Counted from the first letter of the stretch, positions 1-13,123 are shown. The stretch is 64,000 nt of DNA from Gnetum montanum (GCA_015680685.1 MNCI01005309.1:54147-118146), one strand, 5' to 3'. The notes: generated by a model not told the origin, from the letters alone. Numbers and translations are program-made.

Positions 1-742
1 TTAATAGGAGACATCTCTCTAGAAATGATGACATCTACCAAATATAGGAGACATCTGATGGAATGACATCTTTGCTAGGATTAGATGTCTCTCCCATGAA
101 GGATATGTCTCTCCTAAAAATTATGTTTTCACTACAGGTGATCTAAGAAGGGAAAAGATCTCATATGGGGAAGGAAACTTCTAGAATTGACTATTTCAAG
201 TTGGGAAATAGTTGGAATAATGTGTAAAAAGATAGAAACAACATGAAAACTCCAAGTCGATCTTGTGGAAGGTTTCCTTATGTTTTTATCATTTTTTAAA
301 TAAATATGTTAGTGTTTCATGCTTGTACCATGGAGATACAAAGAGGAGATGTCATGTAAGTTCTTATGTTAAACTTGAGTAAGAAAGAGAGAGAGCATAT
401 TGAGCAAGTGCATATAGGTTGTAGCTTCAAGGTCAATTGTGTTGTGTGTTGGCCTATGTGTTCTCATCTTGCTTATGAGTTAAGATTTCAGTTCTAGGTT
501 GTGGAAGAGATTCTTCATCAATTGTATCTTACATTGAGAACAACCATTGTGTGGTTGTAAAGCCTCATGCTTTGTAGCATTGTTTGAGTGTTATGAGAGG
601 TTTTGAAAACCTTGTTGTAATATTCTCTTTTAAATAACTGAAGATAGCTAGTTTTCTTATTTTCTAGAAAATAAATTATCTTTTCATAATATAGGAATTT
701 AGTGTTGGAAGGTGATTTTAATATTGGAGTGAACTTGCTTCA
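1..742 (+). mobile_element. Partial LTR of family G, 3' portion
   Basis: This stretch matches the reverse complement of 3613-4496. Shared landmarks are the repeated ACATCTC-type blocks at 1-130, the block around 420-620 and the string TAGTTTTCTTATTTTCTA near 650-667. The match stops at the CA of 741-742, mirrored by the TG at 3613, so 742 is taken as the LTR end. The LTR start lies before the window. No primer-binding site follows 742, so this is a solo or truncated LTR rather than the 5' end of a complete element. Confidence 0.7.
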
Positions 743-2737
743 AAATCATAAACATTATGCTAAATAACATTGATAAATTTTATAGAAATAAAATACATTG
801 TAAGTAAATTTAAGCTAAGTCAAAGTGCTGTAATGGAAGAAAATCAATCTTGATCTTATTTCCATTCATGGAAGTGTCTAGGTACATCCATTCAAATAAG
901 ACTTCAAGTAACATGCTCAATTTCATGCTATGAGCACTTGTTTGTTATTCTAAAATTCATGAAAAAAACTAACAAAGTTTTGTTGTCTAGTAGCCAAAGT
1001 GTCATAAATATAGTTGGTACACACATATTTCATAGCCAAACAAAAACAATAAGTCAATGCATCTGCATTAACACATGAAGGGTTATGTCAACATAGATGC
1101 ATCAATGTAATGACTGGATGTCAATTTTTATTATTCATTACTAAGGTAGTATCCAACTTTGTCTAAATTAAAGAGGCAAGAAATCACATGTTAAATTCCT
1201 TCATGTTGTGCAAAATTTCAAGGAATTTTGTAACATATTCATAATTTCAATGAATGATTTTTTTCTTTTCATGCCTTGTATATTTTTTTATATATAACTC
1301 TTATCAAATAACTTAACCTTTATCAAAAGTTTTGTAAACAAGGTGCAAAAATCACATATCCTTGGAGGTATTGCTTCTAAGGCTTTGCTTAGTTATTAGT
1401 AGCAAATGTATCATGTTGAATTGAAAAATGATCTTAAATTAAAATATGGCTCATTAAAGAGAAGGTAAAAAGATCAAAGTTATACTCATTATTAAAATTA
1501 TGATATTGTAATAATAGTACATTAATTATAAATTTCATATAATGCTTAGTGAGTAATATAGAATTTCAACCCTCAACCATATAAGTTACAAGTGTTCATG
1601 CATGACCAACTCATAATCTATGGATTGATAATGTAAGTATACTAGTGAGCTGAGTGTATGTTCATAATCATTGTCTTTCCACTTAGAGTTAGTGAGGTTC
1701 AAGATGTATGGTTTAACTCTTATGAGGTATATGATACAATGATGTTGTTGGTCTTAGGTATGCTACGTATGAACATAGTGAAAATGAATGTAAATTCTAT
1801 CTCTAAGTACAATGAAAATATAAAGCTATTCTAGTCTATGGTGATAGGTATTTATTCCTCATTTTCCATACATGTCTTGGGTTGATGTAACTACTATTGA
1901 GATTACCAAGTAACTTTACTACCAAGTGAATCAAGCAAAGTCACTATTGGGTTAGCAAAAAATTTCACTTTATATGCTCAAAACTAGTTGTACTCATTCC
2001 ACCTTACTAATGAACATTGGAAAATTAAATGAATTAAGAAATTTAAATGACATAGTAAAAGTAAACCACATGGAAAGTAAATATATTCAGTATGAGATGT
2101 TGCAATATTGAAGAACAATCTTGATCTTTATTACTTTTCATGAATTATGTCTAGGAATAATCCACTCAACTAAAGATGCTGCACAATTATAATTCATCAC
2201 ACTATGGGAATTCACAACTAACTATAACTTTATGGAAATAAACTACAAGAATTTCACTAAGTGTTGGGCAAAACTTATTTTCAATGAGATGACGGACTTG
2301 CATTTAGAGGCATGTCCATGACCCACTACATTGTATTTATGACAATGTATGTTGAGGTATGATATCATATCTATGATATTATAGTTCTTGATTAAAAAGT
2401 ATTTAATCATACCCCCATGACAAATTTCAAACTCGTCCTTAAGTTCAAACAAAAGAAAGAGTTTATTACAAACTTGTGAGGTTGCATGGACTCGACATCA
2501 TGATGTATATATATGACTGACTCTACTATGAATGCCACATATTTGTTCAAGTGATGTCAAAAAATAAACAATAGCATTAATCATGTTTCAATAATGTTAT
2601 CATAAAAATAAGTTATATTATAAACTAAAACTAAAATTTTTTACCTACATCCATTGAGATCTTTTGGATCTATCGAAACTATTTTAGAATTTCTTTTATG
2701 GATTTTGTTTTGAAAAATTTATATCTTAGTATTACTC

Positions 2738-2805
2738 AATGGAATTGAACTTGTGACATTAGATTACCAAGCTAGAACTCATAGTACTATACTAACTCTC
2801 ATTGT
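2738..2805 (-). repeat. Possible tRNA-derived SINE head (weak)
   Basis: Read on the minus strand, the block holds TAGCTTGGTAA, resembling a Pol III A box, followed about 25 nt later by GTTCAATTCC, resembling a B box. The spacing fits a tRNA-type internal promoter. No poly(A) tail or flanking duplication was identified, so this may be chance in AT-rich DNA. Confidence 0.25.
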
Positions 2806-3040
2806 TATAAGCTTGTAAGCTAGATCAAAATTATGGCAAAGCATGCATGTATTTTAGGTGCAAAATGACTTTACCATAGGAAAATCATAAGCATAGTCTT
2901 AAAAGTAACTTGATTTAAGACTAAAGGTCTATTTTAACAATAACACTACGTGGGATCATCATAAGAGAGTGTTTAAATACTTTACAATAGGTCTAAGAAA
3001 ATTTATCATGAGTATTTAAATTTTTCAACTTTGAGAATAA

Positions 3041-3378
3041 TGAAGTATTAGACTAATGGTAAGACTCTTGATTTGAAAGTTCTAAGTCATGGGTTCAATT
3101 ATAGTGGGCAATGTTGAGTTATATAGTTTTAATTAGACTACATATCTTGGGATGTACCTATATTATAATTATTTTAAGGTTCCAAATCCTAATAAATATG
3201 CTTTCTTTTAAGAGTGGGGGCATTGAAACTCAAAACAATTTTGAATAATATTTATCCTTAAAATATATAATCCAATTATAATTTTATAACTCAATGTTAC
3301 CCACCAAAATCAAATCCATAACTTGGAGTTTCCAGATCAAGAGTCTTACGTTGAGGCTATTACCTCATTATTATTAGG
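3041..3378. repeat. Foldback element with tRNA-like arms
   Basis: An inverted repeat with arms of about 100 nt (3041-3140 and 3262-3378) around a loop of about 120 nt. Both arms share the core GTAAGACTCTTGAT followed by a TCATGGGTTCAATT-like block in opposite orientation. Each arm reads like a Pol III A box (near TAATGGTAAGACTC) and B box (GGTTCAATT), so two decayed tRNA-type SINEs in opposite orientation are as likely as a MITE. No target duplication was resolved. Confidence 0.5.
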
Positions 3379-3612
3379 TAACTTTATTAAAGATTCAAGT
3401 CCCTATGTTTTTTAATTAATTAAGTTTTTAAAATGAAGAATAGCAGTAGTGAAGAATGTGAAAATCTAAAAAAATGTTATTATAGGTATACATGAAAACA
3501 TTTAGCATGGGATCATCACTTAGATGTTGAATTATCATTCTAACAAGGCAAGGTCTTGGAGGATTGATGGATGAGTAAGAGCCTCATCTCTTTTGAGTGG
3601 TCATGCCTAAAT

Positions 3613-4496
3613 TGGATCAGGTTCACTCTAATGGAAAATCATCTTCAAACCTACTAAATCCAGATATTATGAAAAGACAACTAATATGTTAGAAAATAAG
3701 AAAACTAGCTATCTTTCATTAATGAAAGAGAATATTACAATAGGGTTCCAGAATCCACAAAACATCCAAAACACTTACAACACTTAAACAATGTTGTAAA
3801 GCATGAGGCTCTACAACCACACAATGGTTATTCTCATTGCAAGACATAATTAATGGAGATTCTCTCATACAACTTGGGACTAAGATATCAACTCACAAGC
3901 ATCTCCAAAAATACATAGGCCAACACACCACACAATTGATCTTGGAGCTGCAACCACATATGCACTTATTCAATGTGCTCTCTCACACTCTTACTCAAGT
4001 TTAACACATGAACTAACATGACATCTCATCTCTCCATGGCTTCATGGTCATACAACCATGGAAGAAACCAATATTTATTGGCAAAATAAGGCAAGATACC
4101 TAGGAAACCATTTCAAACCTATCTTGAGATTCTTCAGTTATTTTCATCTTTTTTCATCTTTCATTGGCTATTTTTTGAATTAGAACGAGTAATTTTTGAA
4201 ATTTCCTCAACTTTATGGATCATCACCAATCTCCTTGGGATGTCTCTTGGCAACATAAATGTTTCAAGAGAGATGTCTTCTTCATGGGTTAGACATTTCC
4301 TTTTGGCTATGAAATATCACTTGAGATGTTCTACTAGTTTGGGAGATATCTCCACAAATTTCAAGACATCTCATGCATGTGCTAGACATCTTTTGTGAAA
4401 TTCTAGCTTCTACATAAGATTTCTCCATAGAGCTCAAAACCTACAAAACCCACATGTAGGAAAAAGAAGAAGGGAATTAGAAGAGGTGTCCCTACA
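3613..4496 (-). mobile_element. 3' LTR of gypsy element G
   Basis: On the minus strand this 884 bp unit starts TGTAGGGACACC (4496 downward) and ends CA at 3613-3614, with canonical TG...CA termini. It lies directly downstream of the minus-strand pol remnant of 4497-6849, and the purine-rich GAAGGGCGAAGAGTTGG abutting 4497 fits a polypurine tract. A second copy in opposite orientation occupies 1-742. The blocks of ACATCTC and GAGATGT repeats at 4240-4400 belong to its U3 part. Confidence 0.7.
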
Positions 4497-6849
4497 CCAA
4501 CTCTTCGCCCTTCACAAAGTAAACTCATATGAATAAGGGTGTAGGGGTTGATGTGATTCCCCAATCATGAAGTTTGATCTCATGGACTCATACAACATCA
4601 TTAGTAGATTGATCCTTCTAATGGATTAAGCACTCATGCCTCTTCACTCCTTGAATGCTCAAAGATTTTTTTTCTTTTGACAATTTTCTTTCTCTTCATT
4701 GAAGACTTGGACTAATCAATAACCCCCTTCAACTCATTGATGCTACCTTGTATGGTCTTCTCATCAACTAGTCCATGATAGTGTACAAGATCTAAAACAT
4801 TAAATAAAAAATACATACTAACATCATTTGGTAAATTAATTTTAAAAGCATTATCATTAATCTTGATCTTAATTCTAAAAGGCCATATCTTCTTGGATTT
4901 TAACTTTGAGAAGTTGACACCACTTAATCACTTCTTTTTAAATTACATCCAAACCAAGTCACCAGTAGTAAAATTTGGCTTATGTTGGACCTCATTCCTC
5001 TTGAGGACTGTCTTTTCAACCTTCCACTTAAGATATGATTTCACTTGTGCATGGAGATCCTTCAACTCTTTCATAAAATCAATACTAAGTTGTGTGTCAT
5101 CATCAAAGCTCTTCAAGATGTTCACCATCTTTGGATAAAAATCATAGTTCATTTCAAATTGGCTTTTACCAATAGCAACATGAAAAGCATTATTATATAA
5201 CAACTTAGCATGACACACCAAGTTTTTCCACTTGTTTGGCTATCCATTACACAAACATCTTAATATATTTATTAAGGATTTATTTACCTCCTATGTTTGG
5301 CCATTAAATTATGGATGATATGCATTAAAAAATTAGATTTTATCTCTAGAAGTTTCAAAAGGAACCTCCAAAAATGACCAATAAATTTGGAGTCTCTATC
5401 ACTAATAATATTCAAAGGAATTTCATACAACGTTACAACATGATGGAAAAATAAATTTGTCACATGAGAAGCATCACTCACCTTTTTGCATGGAATGAAG
5501 TAGGCCATCTTGAAGAACCTATCCATAAAAAAAAATGGTTTCATTTTTACTTTTGGCTTTTGAGATATCACTCACAAAATCCATAAACATACTTTTCCAT
5601 GTATCGTTGGGAATTGAAAAAGGCATGCAATATCCATACACTCCTTTACCTCCCTTAAACTTCTCATAATTTAAATGCTTTACAAATTTTAAAACTTCAA
5701 TTACCATACTAGGCCAAAAATAGTGTCTACCTATGAGTTCCAATGTTTTATCCCTAACCAAGTGACCTACCATGTCACTACAATGCTTTTCAAACAAAAT
5801 ATTTCTTTTCTAAAATCACAGTTAGAAATACATACCTTCTAATTATTAAATAAGAATTCATCTTAAATATGATAGTTCCTCCACTAGTCTATCCTACTCA
5901 ATAATGGCACTTTGGGACTCCTTCAAACTTGCCTAAAATCAACATCATGCTCATACAAATTAGCAAAATCATCCATATCTTTCACATGAGGTATGCTGAA
6001 ATTCACCACATGTACCTTGGACAATGCATTAGCCACCAGATTAGCTTTTCTATTTTTTTTGTTTCAATAGAAAATTAAACTCTTGAAACTATTAAATCCA
6101 CTTCATATGCTTTGCACTCAACTTCTTTTAAGAGTTTAGAAATTGTAGTGCTTTATGGTTCATTATCAAAGTGAACTCCTTTAGCAATAAGTAATTCCTC
6201 CAATGCTTGATTGCTTGAAGAGTAGTAGATAACTCCTTTTCATATATGCTATATTGTTTTCCTTATTCAAATTTTCAAAAAATAAAGAAATAGGCTTAAC
6301 TTCTTGCAAAAGTACCCCACCAATGACAAGTTCACTTGCATCCACCTCTACCTGAAAAAGCTTATGAAAATCTAGGATTGTAAGCACTAGTTCATTGGTT
6401 ATTTTTACTTTTAACAAGTTAAAGCTTCCTTGGATTTCATTATTCCACTTGAAATATTCATTTTTCTTTAATAAAGCAAACATAGGCCAAAAAATACCAT
6501 TGAAAGTTTTTATGAACTATTTATACAAACTTGATAAACCAAGAAATGATATTATCTTCCCAACATTCTTTAGAGTTGGTGAATCCCTAGTAGCCTTTAC
6601 CTTGGAGGCATCCATCCAAATTTCAATTTTAGAAATCACATGCCCCAAATATGTGGTTTCTCTCTTGAAGAAATGACTTTTCTTCACATTGATTACCAAC
6701 TGTGCCTCCATCCAATTTAAGACACATCATCTGTAAGTGATCCAAGTGATCTTCCTCTTTCAAGCCTAGCACACATGTAGGAAGTTCAACCTACAAAACA
6801 TCATGGTTAAAAGTAACTATTAATATAACAACAAATCCAAAACTTGTTT
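4497..6849 (-). pseudogene. Ty3/gypsy pol remnant (RT end, RNase H, integrase), element G
   Basis: Minus-strand order matches gypsy pol. The RT C-terminal part and connection lie at about 6790-6500 (LGHVIS near 6630). RNase H is at about 6480-6130 (VEVDAS, then IGGVLLQE). The integrase zinc region and core run from about 5797 to 5284, with MDFVSDI and SDRDSKF carrying two of the three catalytic acids. The integrase C-terminal part runs to about 4690 and contains GDLVWM, KINDNAFKINLP and FNVLDL, as in plant chromovirus-like elements. The zinc region keeps histidines but has lost its cysteine pair, the third catalytic acid is not recognisable, and frameshifts split every domain. The N-terminal RT with its YxDD box is missing because the LTR at 6850 cuts the gene. 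The 4497-4690 stretch leads to the 3' LTR and is non-coding. Confidence 0.8.
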
Positions 6850-8476
6850 TGAAACATCCTAAATTTTCAAGACACTCTTGCTTCACCAGGGTCACCAAGG
6901 TCTTGGACATGAGGCTCACATTCCCACAAGCATAGTCTCATAATAGTTTGGCAGGATGCTGAGAGTTGTTGACGGTGCTCAGGATGTGCAAAACATTTTG
7001 GCAAGTTTTCTAGTCATGAATTTTGCTATGCTATGTAGCGTAGTAGGCCTCAGAAGACAGTTGTTCAAGCAAGCAAGTGAAAAATTTTGCAGGACAAAGT
7101 GCTACACTATGCAGCGTAGCAAAAGAAAGATAGAAAGGCCCAGCTTGATTAGTGATTTCAATGACACTCAGCAATCACCTTCAGCCTTCAAAACCAGTTG
7201 CTTCACTTGACTTCAAGTCCTCCAGCAAAGCTCCTCTTACTAGAAATGTGGTGGATTAAGAAAAAAAGTAGGCTATGTTGGCTACGACGCTATGTTACAC
7301 TACACAACGTAACAAAACGTAGCAATGATGCATGAAAAACAAAAGACATCTCAAAATGAAGAATTAGCAAGTTCAAAGGATTCACATTGCAAAGAACAAA
7401 GATTTCAGATTGTCAGCATGATCATCAGAGAAAGGTTTGCAACTTTAGTGCAAATCATAGTTAAGGCCAACTACTACACTATGCTATGCTATGTAGCATA
7501 GGAAACATGCAGAACCAGCCAATGGACTTCAAATGCTTTTAGCATCTGCAATTAACTCTAACGTAAATTTCTTCTTTGAACTGGTGGCTACGCTATGCTA
7601 TGCTACATAGCATAGGATAGTGTAGCAAGTAGCTATGCTATGCTAATGTAGCACAGCGTAGTAGGTGGCTACGTTACATAAGTGCACTTCACTCCTTGTC
7701 TACATCATTAGCACAACTAATCCCAACATCTTCAATTTTGACAACGTGATTGCAGCGTGGTAGGCTCATCAATCAGCTTTACATGTCCATGCAGCATGGA
7801 CATGTCAACATCTTATGGGTCCAAGATGTGTGGCATTCAAACCACATCTCTTGCTTGTTCCTAATCCTATAATTACCCCTATGAGCCATGCTCAAAGGGT
7901 TGGAAAAAATTTGGGAACACTTGGCAATTTAGTTGGCAAGGTTGACAAATAGATTGAAAAATCTATTAGCAAGTTGGCAAGTTGGAAAATTAGCAATTCA
8001 AAATCAAACAGTTGGCATTCCCGTTTGGCATTCTGTTAGCTCTTTTCTATTTCCTTTGTAGCATTTTCCATCTTTAGCTTTTGAATTCATGTTCAAGGAC
8101 ATAGTTGGCTTGCTTTGAACATCTAGGTTACTTTGGGATCTTTGTGATTACCAATGTTGCACAACCGATTGTATCTACTTTGACAAAGTAAAGCCGTAGT
8201 CATTTACTTTATTTTCTTTCTTATCATTGCATTTTACATCATTTTTCACTTCATCGCATGTAATAATTATTATTTTATGGTATAAGAATTGTTTGGAAAA
8301 TTGATGTTTACAAAAGGTTTAGTAACACCGACTAAGTCTCTATCTGATCGAATAGACCATTCAGGGCACCCCATTTCCATTTTATCCAGCATAGCCCTCA
8401 CGTTGATCCAAGGTTAAGACTATCCAACCAACAACCTCTCAGTGTTTTCCAGCCACCAACATTTTTGGTCGCTACA
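6850..8476 (+). mobile_element. 5' LTR of Tat-like element F
   Basis: Start and end were set by comparison with two solo LTRs in this window. It starts TGAAACATCC, against TGAAACACC in both solo LTRs. Its last 200 nt align with the end of the solo LTR at 24124-26014, sharing GACCATTCA-GGCAC, CCAGC-T-GCCCTCA and GGTCG-TACA. Length is 1627 bp against 1578 and 1891 bp for the solos. A TATAAT-like box lies at 7868-7873, where the solo LTR has TATAAAAA. It interrupts the pol of element G at 6849. No 3' partner was found. Confidence 0.75.
7030..7690. repeat. Imperfect GCTACGCTATGC palindromic repeats in LTR F
   Basis: Many degenerate copies of GCTATGCTACG and its reverse complement CGTAGCATAGC occur inside the LTR, for example near 7030-7060, 7270-7320, 7460-7500 and 7590-7680. 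Adjacent opposite copies make short palindromes. The same words recur in introns of the antisense gene at 13295-17902. Confidence 0.75.
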
Positions 8477-8482
8477 GTTTTT

Positions 8483-8499
8483 TGGCGCTAGAAGGAGGG
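8483..8499 (+). promoter_or_regulatory. Primer-binding site of element F
   Basis: TGGCGCTAGAAGGAGGG lies 6 nt after the LTR end CTACA. The same site, with one G-to-A change, sits beside the 5' LTR of element E on the other strand (49781-49797), which supports both calls. I did not assign the primer tRNA. Confidence 0.75.
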
Positions 8500-8883
8500 A
8501 GTTTTGATGGCCTTTCTATGTTTCACGATGGTCTTGTATATGTTCTGTACCCCAACACACACTAGTGTAAACTTGACACACTTTTGTGATTTTCTATGCA
8601 TCGTGTGGTACAGATTAGTCGCTTTGATAGTTCCCTTGGAACCCTAGAAGACATAAAGCCTTAGATCACCATTTGATCCCCTGGTTTCATGGTAGTCCTG
8701 AAAACCTTTTGTACCTCAATACACACTAGCATAAACTTGACACCCTTTTGTGGTTGTTTACACATCATGTGCTATAGATTGGTCACTCCAATGGTTCTTC
8801 TGGGATCCTTCAGGACATAAATCATTAGATTGCAGCTAGGCATTCTAGTTTTCCCTTGTTTGCACCACCTTCTAGCCTTACAA

Positions 8884-11278
8884 TGATGAATTCTTCAACT
8901 ATTGATATTTCTACCTCTAACCTTAAGGTTCCCTTTACGGTTCAAGGCATCAAAGGTGCTGAATAGCCACCCAACCTAGTGTTGGGGCCACGTCGATCCC
9001 TCAGGATCCAAAATTAGGGACCTAATGGCCTGATCGTACAATACGAACAATATAACTTTCTCTGTGCTAAGGTGTAGGAAAACATACCCTTAGATGAACA
9101 AGAGCTCGAAGAGAAGCATAGCTTTGAGTTTGCCTATTGCAATGGGAAGAAATTTATTCCTACTCCTGACATTTCCATCCCTTCAACACAAATGAACCGA
9201 TGGCTTATAGATTAGTTAACCTAGGTGACTAGGCTTGGGGAGTTGCAAGACACAGCATCTCATCATGACGAGGCTCTCCAGGATGGACAGGAGGAACTAA
9301 ATTTCCAATCTGTGGAAGGGGGGGAGGGTCAAATCAACCCTACCACCATTCCTCCTACTCCATTTTTTTGGATGAACCCACTATCTATTGCCACTCCTTT
9401 TGTGATCACAACCATGTCACTGCAATTCACAATTCCACCAACAACAGGTAGCCATGCCATGCACATGGCGTATCAACACGTCCACCCTTCTACTTCATTC
9501 TTAGCTACTACCCTATTGCAAACTGTTCACACGCCCTTTTTTGCTTTGCAACATACACCAATCACAGCTACCCTGCCTCACGTTCACACCATACCTACCT
9601 TGCAATTACATGTAGTCTCTACCTCCATGCCTGCAATTATACCAATCCCACCATCAGCGGTGGGCCGAAGCTCGTCCACATGATGGACCTCATTCACCTC
9701 TCCTCCTATTCCACAACCGATGCAAATGTCTGGCTACGATAGCCACCAGACATACCAGGTCCTACAGATGGTACAACCAAGCATGGGACCATGGTCTATT
9801 CCACCGACCATGCAAATGGCCTACTTTGTAGCACAACCTGTGGCTACTACTACAACAGCACCACCTACTAGGTGGTGGACAGTGTGAGCAGCACCATTCA
9901 TAGGGGCCACCCTAATGGAACCACCTATAGGTCACGCTACTACTCCCATAGCTCCCCAAACATCTAGATCATCTCTAGTCTAGATCAAGCATTCCAGCTT
10001 ATCCAAACCCTTACTACGAAATTAAAATGCCTCAAGGCTATCAAGTTTGATATGGTACAAGTCATGGACTTCTACCAGGATGACCCCATCAGTTTGGTAG
10101 TCCTTGCAGTAACGTTACCCCCCTAGGATGTTACTTCCATACTTTACAAAATACAATAGGAAATGGGATTGCAACACACATCCTATTACATTTAGGTCTA
10201 AGTTCTTTCTTCTATAATAATGGCCAAATACGATCATCCATGTCTTTGCCATCTCTCTGACCTGAAAAGACTTGGACTGGTATTGCGTCTTGTCACGCTT
10301 CTCCATTTCAACCCTAGAGAAGCTCTTGACCTAGTTTGTGATGCGTTTCAAGTACAACTTGAGACCAGAGATCATGCTGGATCAGTTGATGAGTGTTAAA
10401 CAAGACCCACTGGAACCAGTCCAGAAGTTCATCCAACGTTGGAGTGTGACACTTAACGAAATCCGCGAGCCCATCATGGAGGCCCACTTCATGACCATCT
10501 TTAAGGTGTAATGAACAACTTTATTAAGTCTAAGCTGTATTATCTCACTCCATGCAATCTTAGTCAGGCTTTCGCCTAGACTAAGAGCATACAGGATGCG
10601 GCTAAGGTAAGCAAAGACTTGGCTTACATTGTATACAAGAACACCTTCACGAAGAAGGACAAGGACAAGGGTAAGGTTGCAACAACCATAGTGGTCGCTG
10701 TGGTGAACGAGGCCAAACCCAACAATAGTAAAAAGAACAACAAAAAACCAGCCACACCTACGACTAACCCCATGCCCAAACAAGGCAATGCACCTCAACC
10801 TTCTACATCTGCATCTAAAGCATCTGCACCACCTAAACCAAACTTTGAGCATAAAGATCTCTCAAAGTATACCTCATTGCTTGTCAAGCCTTTAGATCTT
10901 CTGAAGTAATTACTAGCAGCAAGGTACATCCAACACAAGAGGATGTCGGAAGAGGACGCTAGGAAGCATCAAGGGTACTATGAACTCCTTAGGAACCCTT
11001 CGTTGGCTTTTCCCAACGAGCCCTTAATTCCTAAGGGTTTCAAGCTAAAGTGGTTCTATGACTACCATCAACAGTGTGGTCATGACACTGATTACTGCAT
11101 GGCGTTGAAGGATGATATCCAAAGGATGATCAATCAAGGAAAACTGGTGCTAGAAGAAAGCAACCCAGTATGTCCCAAGAATCAATCCCTGCATGTTTAC
11201 ACTAACCCCCTCAACACCAACAACACTGGTTACATTATCAACACCATTGGCATTGAAAGTAATCCTATAACACCCTAG
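8884..11278 (+). pseudogene. gag of Tat-like element F
   Basis: The reading starts at an ATG at about 8887 and runs through about 800 codons with scattered stops and frame changes. The N-terminal part is followed by a long Pro/Thr/Ser/Ala-rich stretch (9225-9960). The capsid-like core is at about 10000-10510, with MLDQLMSVKQDP and KFIQRW typical of retrotransposon gag. A Lys-rich linker follows (10650-10900). A zinc-knuckle-like block, YDYHQQCGHDTDYCMALK, lies at about 11060-11115; its first Cys is replaced by Tyr, so metal binding is doubtful. The start is uncertain because stops interrupt the N-terminus. Confidence 0.65.
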
Positions 11279-11699
11279 CAGCCGTTTGTGGTCTGTGTGC
11301 CTCAGCGTAGCAAACTGGCACCACCAATGACTAATCAAAATCCGTAGCAACCTTTTGTCTTAAGAGTCCTTCCTCGGGCATCCACCCCTGCATCACCTAT
11401 TAGCAAAACTACACCACCTTGCACACTAACACCATTAGCACCATTCGTTATCAGGGGGCCAATCCATTCAATAGTTGCTACCCTGCATAAGGCAACTTCA
11501 CAGGTTTCTTGCCCTAAGAAATGGGAAGTGCGCTTCACGGGTGAGATGTCAAGGGAAAGTATCACCGCAGGTGTTTCCAAGCCTACACCCTCATCCCCTA
11601 CATCTACATCCTTGTTGCTGAAAGATGACATTGCTACACCTACGCAGCCTTCACCACCGCACCCAAAAGGATCTAATCCTAGACTTGAAATTGCCCCTC

Positions 11700-12665
11700 C
11701 TTAAGAAATTTTTCTCCTAGGAAAAATGGAAGAAGAAAAAGGTAACAAACGAGAAGGTGGCCTTGACTTTTTGAACACTCTCACCCAGGTCAAGCAAGCT
11801 CTAAAATAGAAAAACAGTATGTTGAGCCTGTATGACCTGATCATGACATCTACCACACACTATGAGGCCTTGGTTCACATGTTAACATCAATTCTGGTTA
11901 ACGAGAACATGCGAGTGGAAGAGAAGGCGATCCATTCAGTCAAGCTTCCTTCTGCACCTATAGAACCAAAGCTGTCCGAACTAAATTTTTGCAATGATTC
12001 CATTAGGGAAGACCTTGAAAAGGGTCAGGTAATGATAACACCTCTTTTCATCATAATCTGGGTCGATCAACATAAGATCCGGAGGGTACACGTTGATGAT
12101 GGGGCTTCTACAAACATCATCCCCTTCCCTATTGTGGATAAGCTGGGTTTGGTCAACTAGATCAAACCCAGAACAACGTCATGCTTAAAGTCGTTCAATG
12201 GGGCATGGGTTGTAGTAAAAGGCACAGTCATATTGACTTCGTAATAGGGGACCATTTCCCCACAAATGCAACATTCATCATGGTTGAAGAGATGCCTAGG
12301 TTTAAACTGATCTTGGGGAGGTCATGGTTAGCGCAACTTAGGGCTATCTCTTTGCCCATTCATTAGGAGATCCATTTATCCTATGCAAGTAGGGTGGTGG
12401 TAATCCATGGCAATGGGGTAGCAACACAAGCTATCAACAATGTAGATATGGAATAGGGCTCAGAGGTCATAACCTCTGAGAATGAAGCACCTATCTTTAT
12501 AGATACTAACCATCTGACAAGAAAACTAGCTCAACATGCCAGATCAGAAAACAAAAACGCATGGCCTAAGTTGGCCTTCCAAGTAGAGGACAATGATATA
12601 GATGAAGGTCATAGTAAAGCATCTTGGCCTTATGCCTCACCCAATCCACGATGGGTCAAGAAGTA
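11700..12665 (+). pseudogene. Aspartic protease domain of element F
   Basis: The domain runs from about 12000 to 12370. The active-site loop reads VDDGASTNIIP at about 12095-12128, and the second conserved strand reads FKLILGRSWLAQL near 12301-12336, the usual ILGRxWL motif of plant gypsy proteases. One stop (12160) and a frame shift separate the two halves. Coding-like sequence continues to about 12665 (LAFQVEDND), the usual linker toward RT, but the RT only resumes at about 18758. Confidence 0.7.
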
Positions 12666-12813
12666 GTTACGCATAGTGTATCAACCCCACTGCTTCTTGC
12701 CCAGTTGGCATCCTTTGTACACTTACCACCTTTTGTTTTGCATCCATCCATCCACACTAGGTACCAATTAGCTGTTCTCAAAATTGTTAGCATATCGTTT
12801 GTTTACCACGTCA

Positions 12814-13123
12814 TGGTCCTAAATGGCCTAAAACTATGCTACTATCTCGTGGCCTGAAATGGCCTAAAACTAGCAGGGGCCTGAAATGGCCTAAAACTAC
12901 ACTACTATCCAATGGCCCAAAATGGCCTAAAGCTAGCAAAGGCCCAAAATGGCCTAAAATTAGTGATGGCCTAAAATGACCTAAAACTATATATGGCCCG
13001 CTAAGGCCTAAAACTAGCAAGATTTCTTCTATTTACATCATGTTTGATGGCCCAAAATGGCCTAAAACTACCAGGGGCCCGAAACGACCTAAAACTAGCA
13101 ATGGCCTGAAATGGCCTAAAACA
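12814..13123. repeat. GGCC-hairpin minisatellite, left of antisense gene
   Basis: About ten degenerate units of roughly 30 bp, with consensus GGCCTGAAATGGCCTAAAAC followed by TAGCAA. Each unit can form a small hairpin because GGCC is self-complementary across a 6 nt loop. The unit resembles the array at 18232-18690 on the far side of the antisense gene. Confidence 0.8.

Larger units (their letters stand above)
743..3612. other. Gene-free AT-rich stretch between opposed LTRs
   Basis: About 2.9 kb of A+T-rich sequence. I see no convincing coding region; the longest frames are short, low-complexity and lack recognisable motifs. The only structure I can support is the foldback at 3041-3378 and a weak tRNA-like block near 2738-2805. 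Confidence 0.6.

Noticed and set aside
743-3040. Host genes in the first gene-free stretch
   Set aside because: Only short AT-driven frames, with no splice-site and codon pattern that could be joined.
6980-7210. Open frame of 84 codons on the plus strand
   Set aside because: Lies within the LTR of F and its repeat words; no homology recognised.
12811-13020. Minus-strand peptide repeating VLGHFRP
   Set aside because: A direct translation of the GGCC minisatellite; no independent coding evidence.
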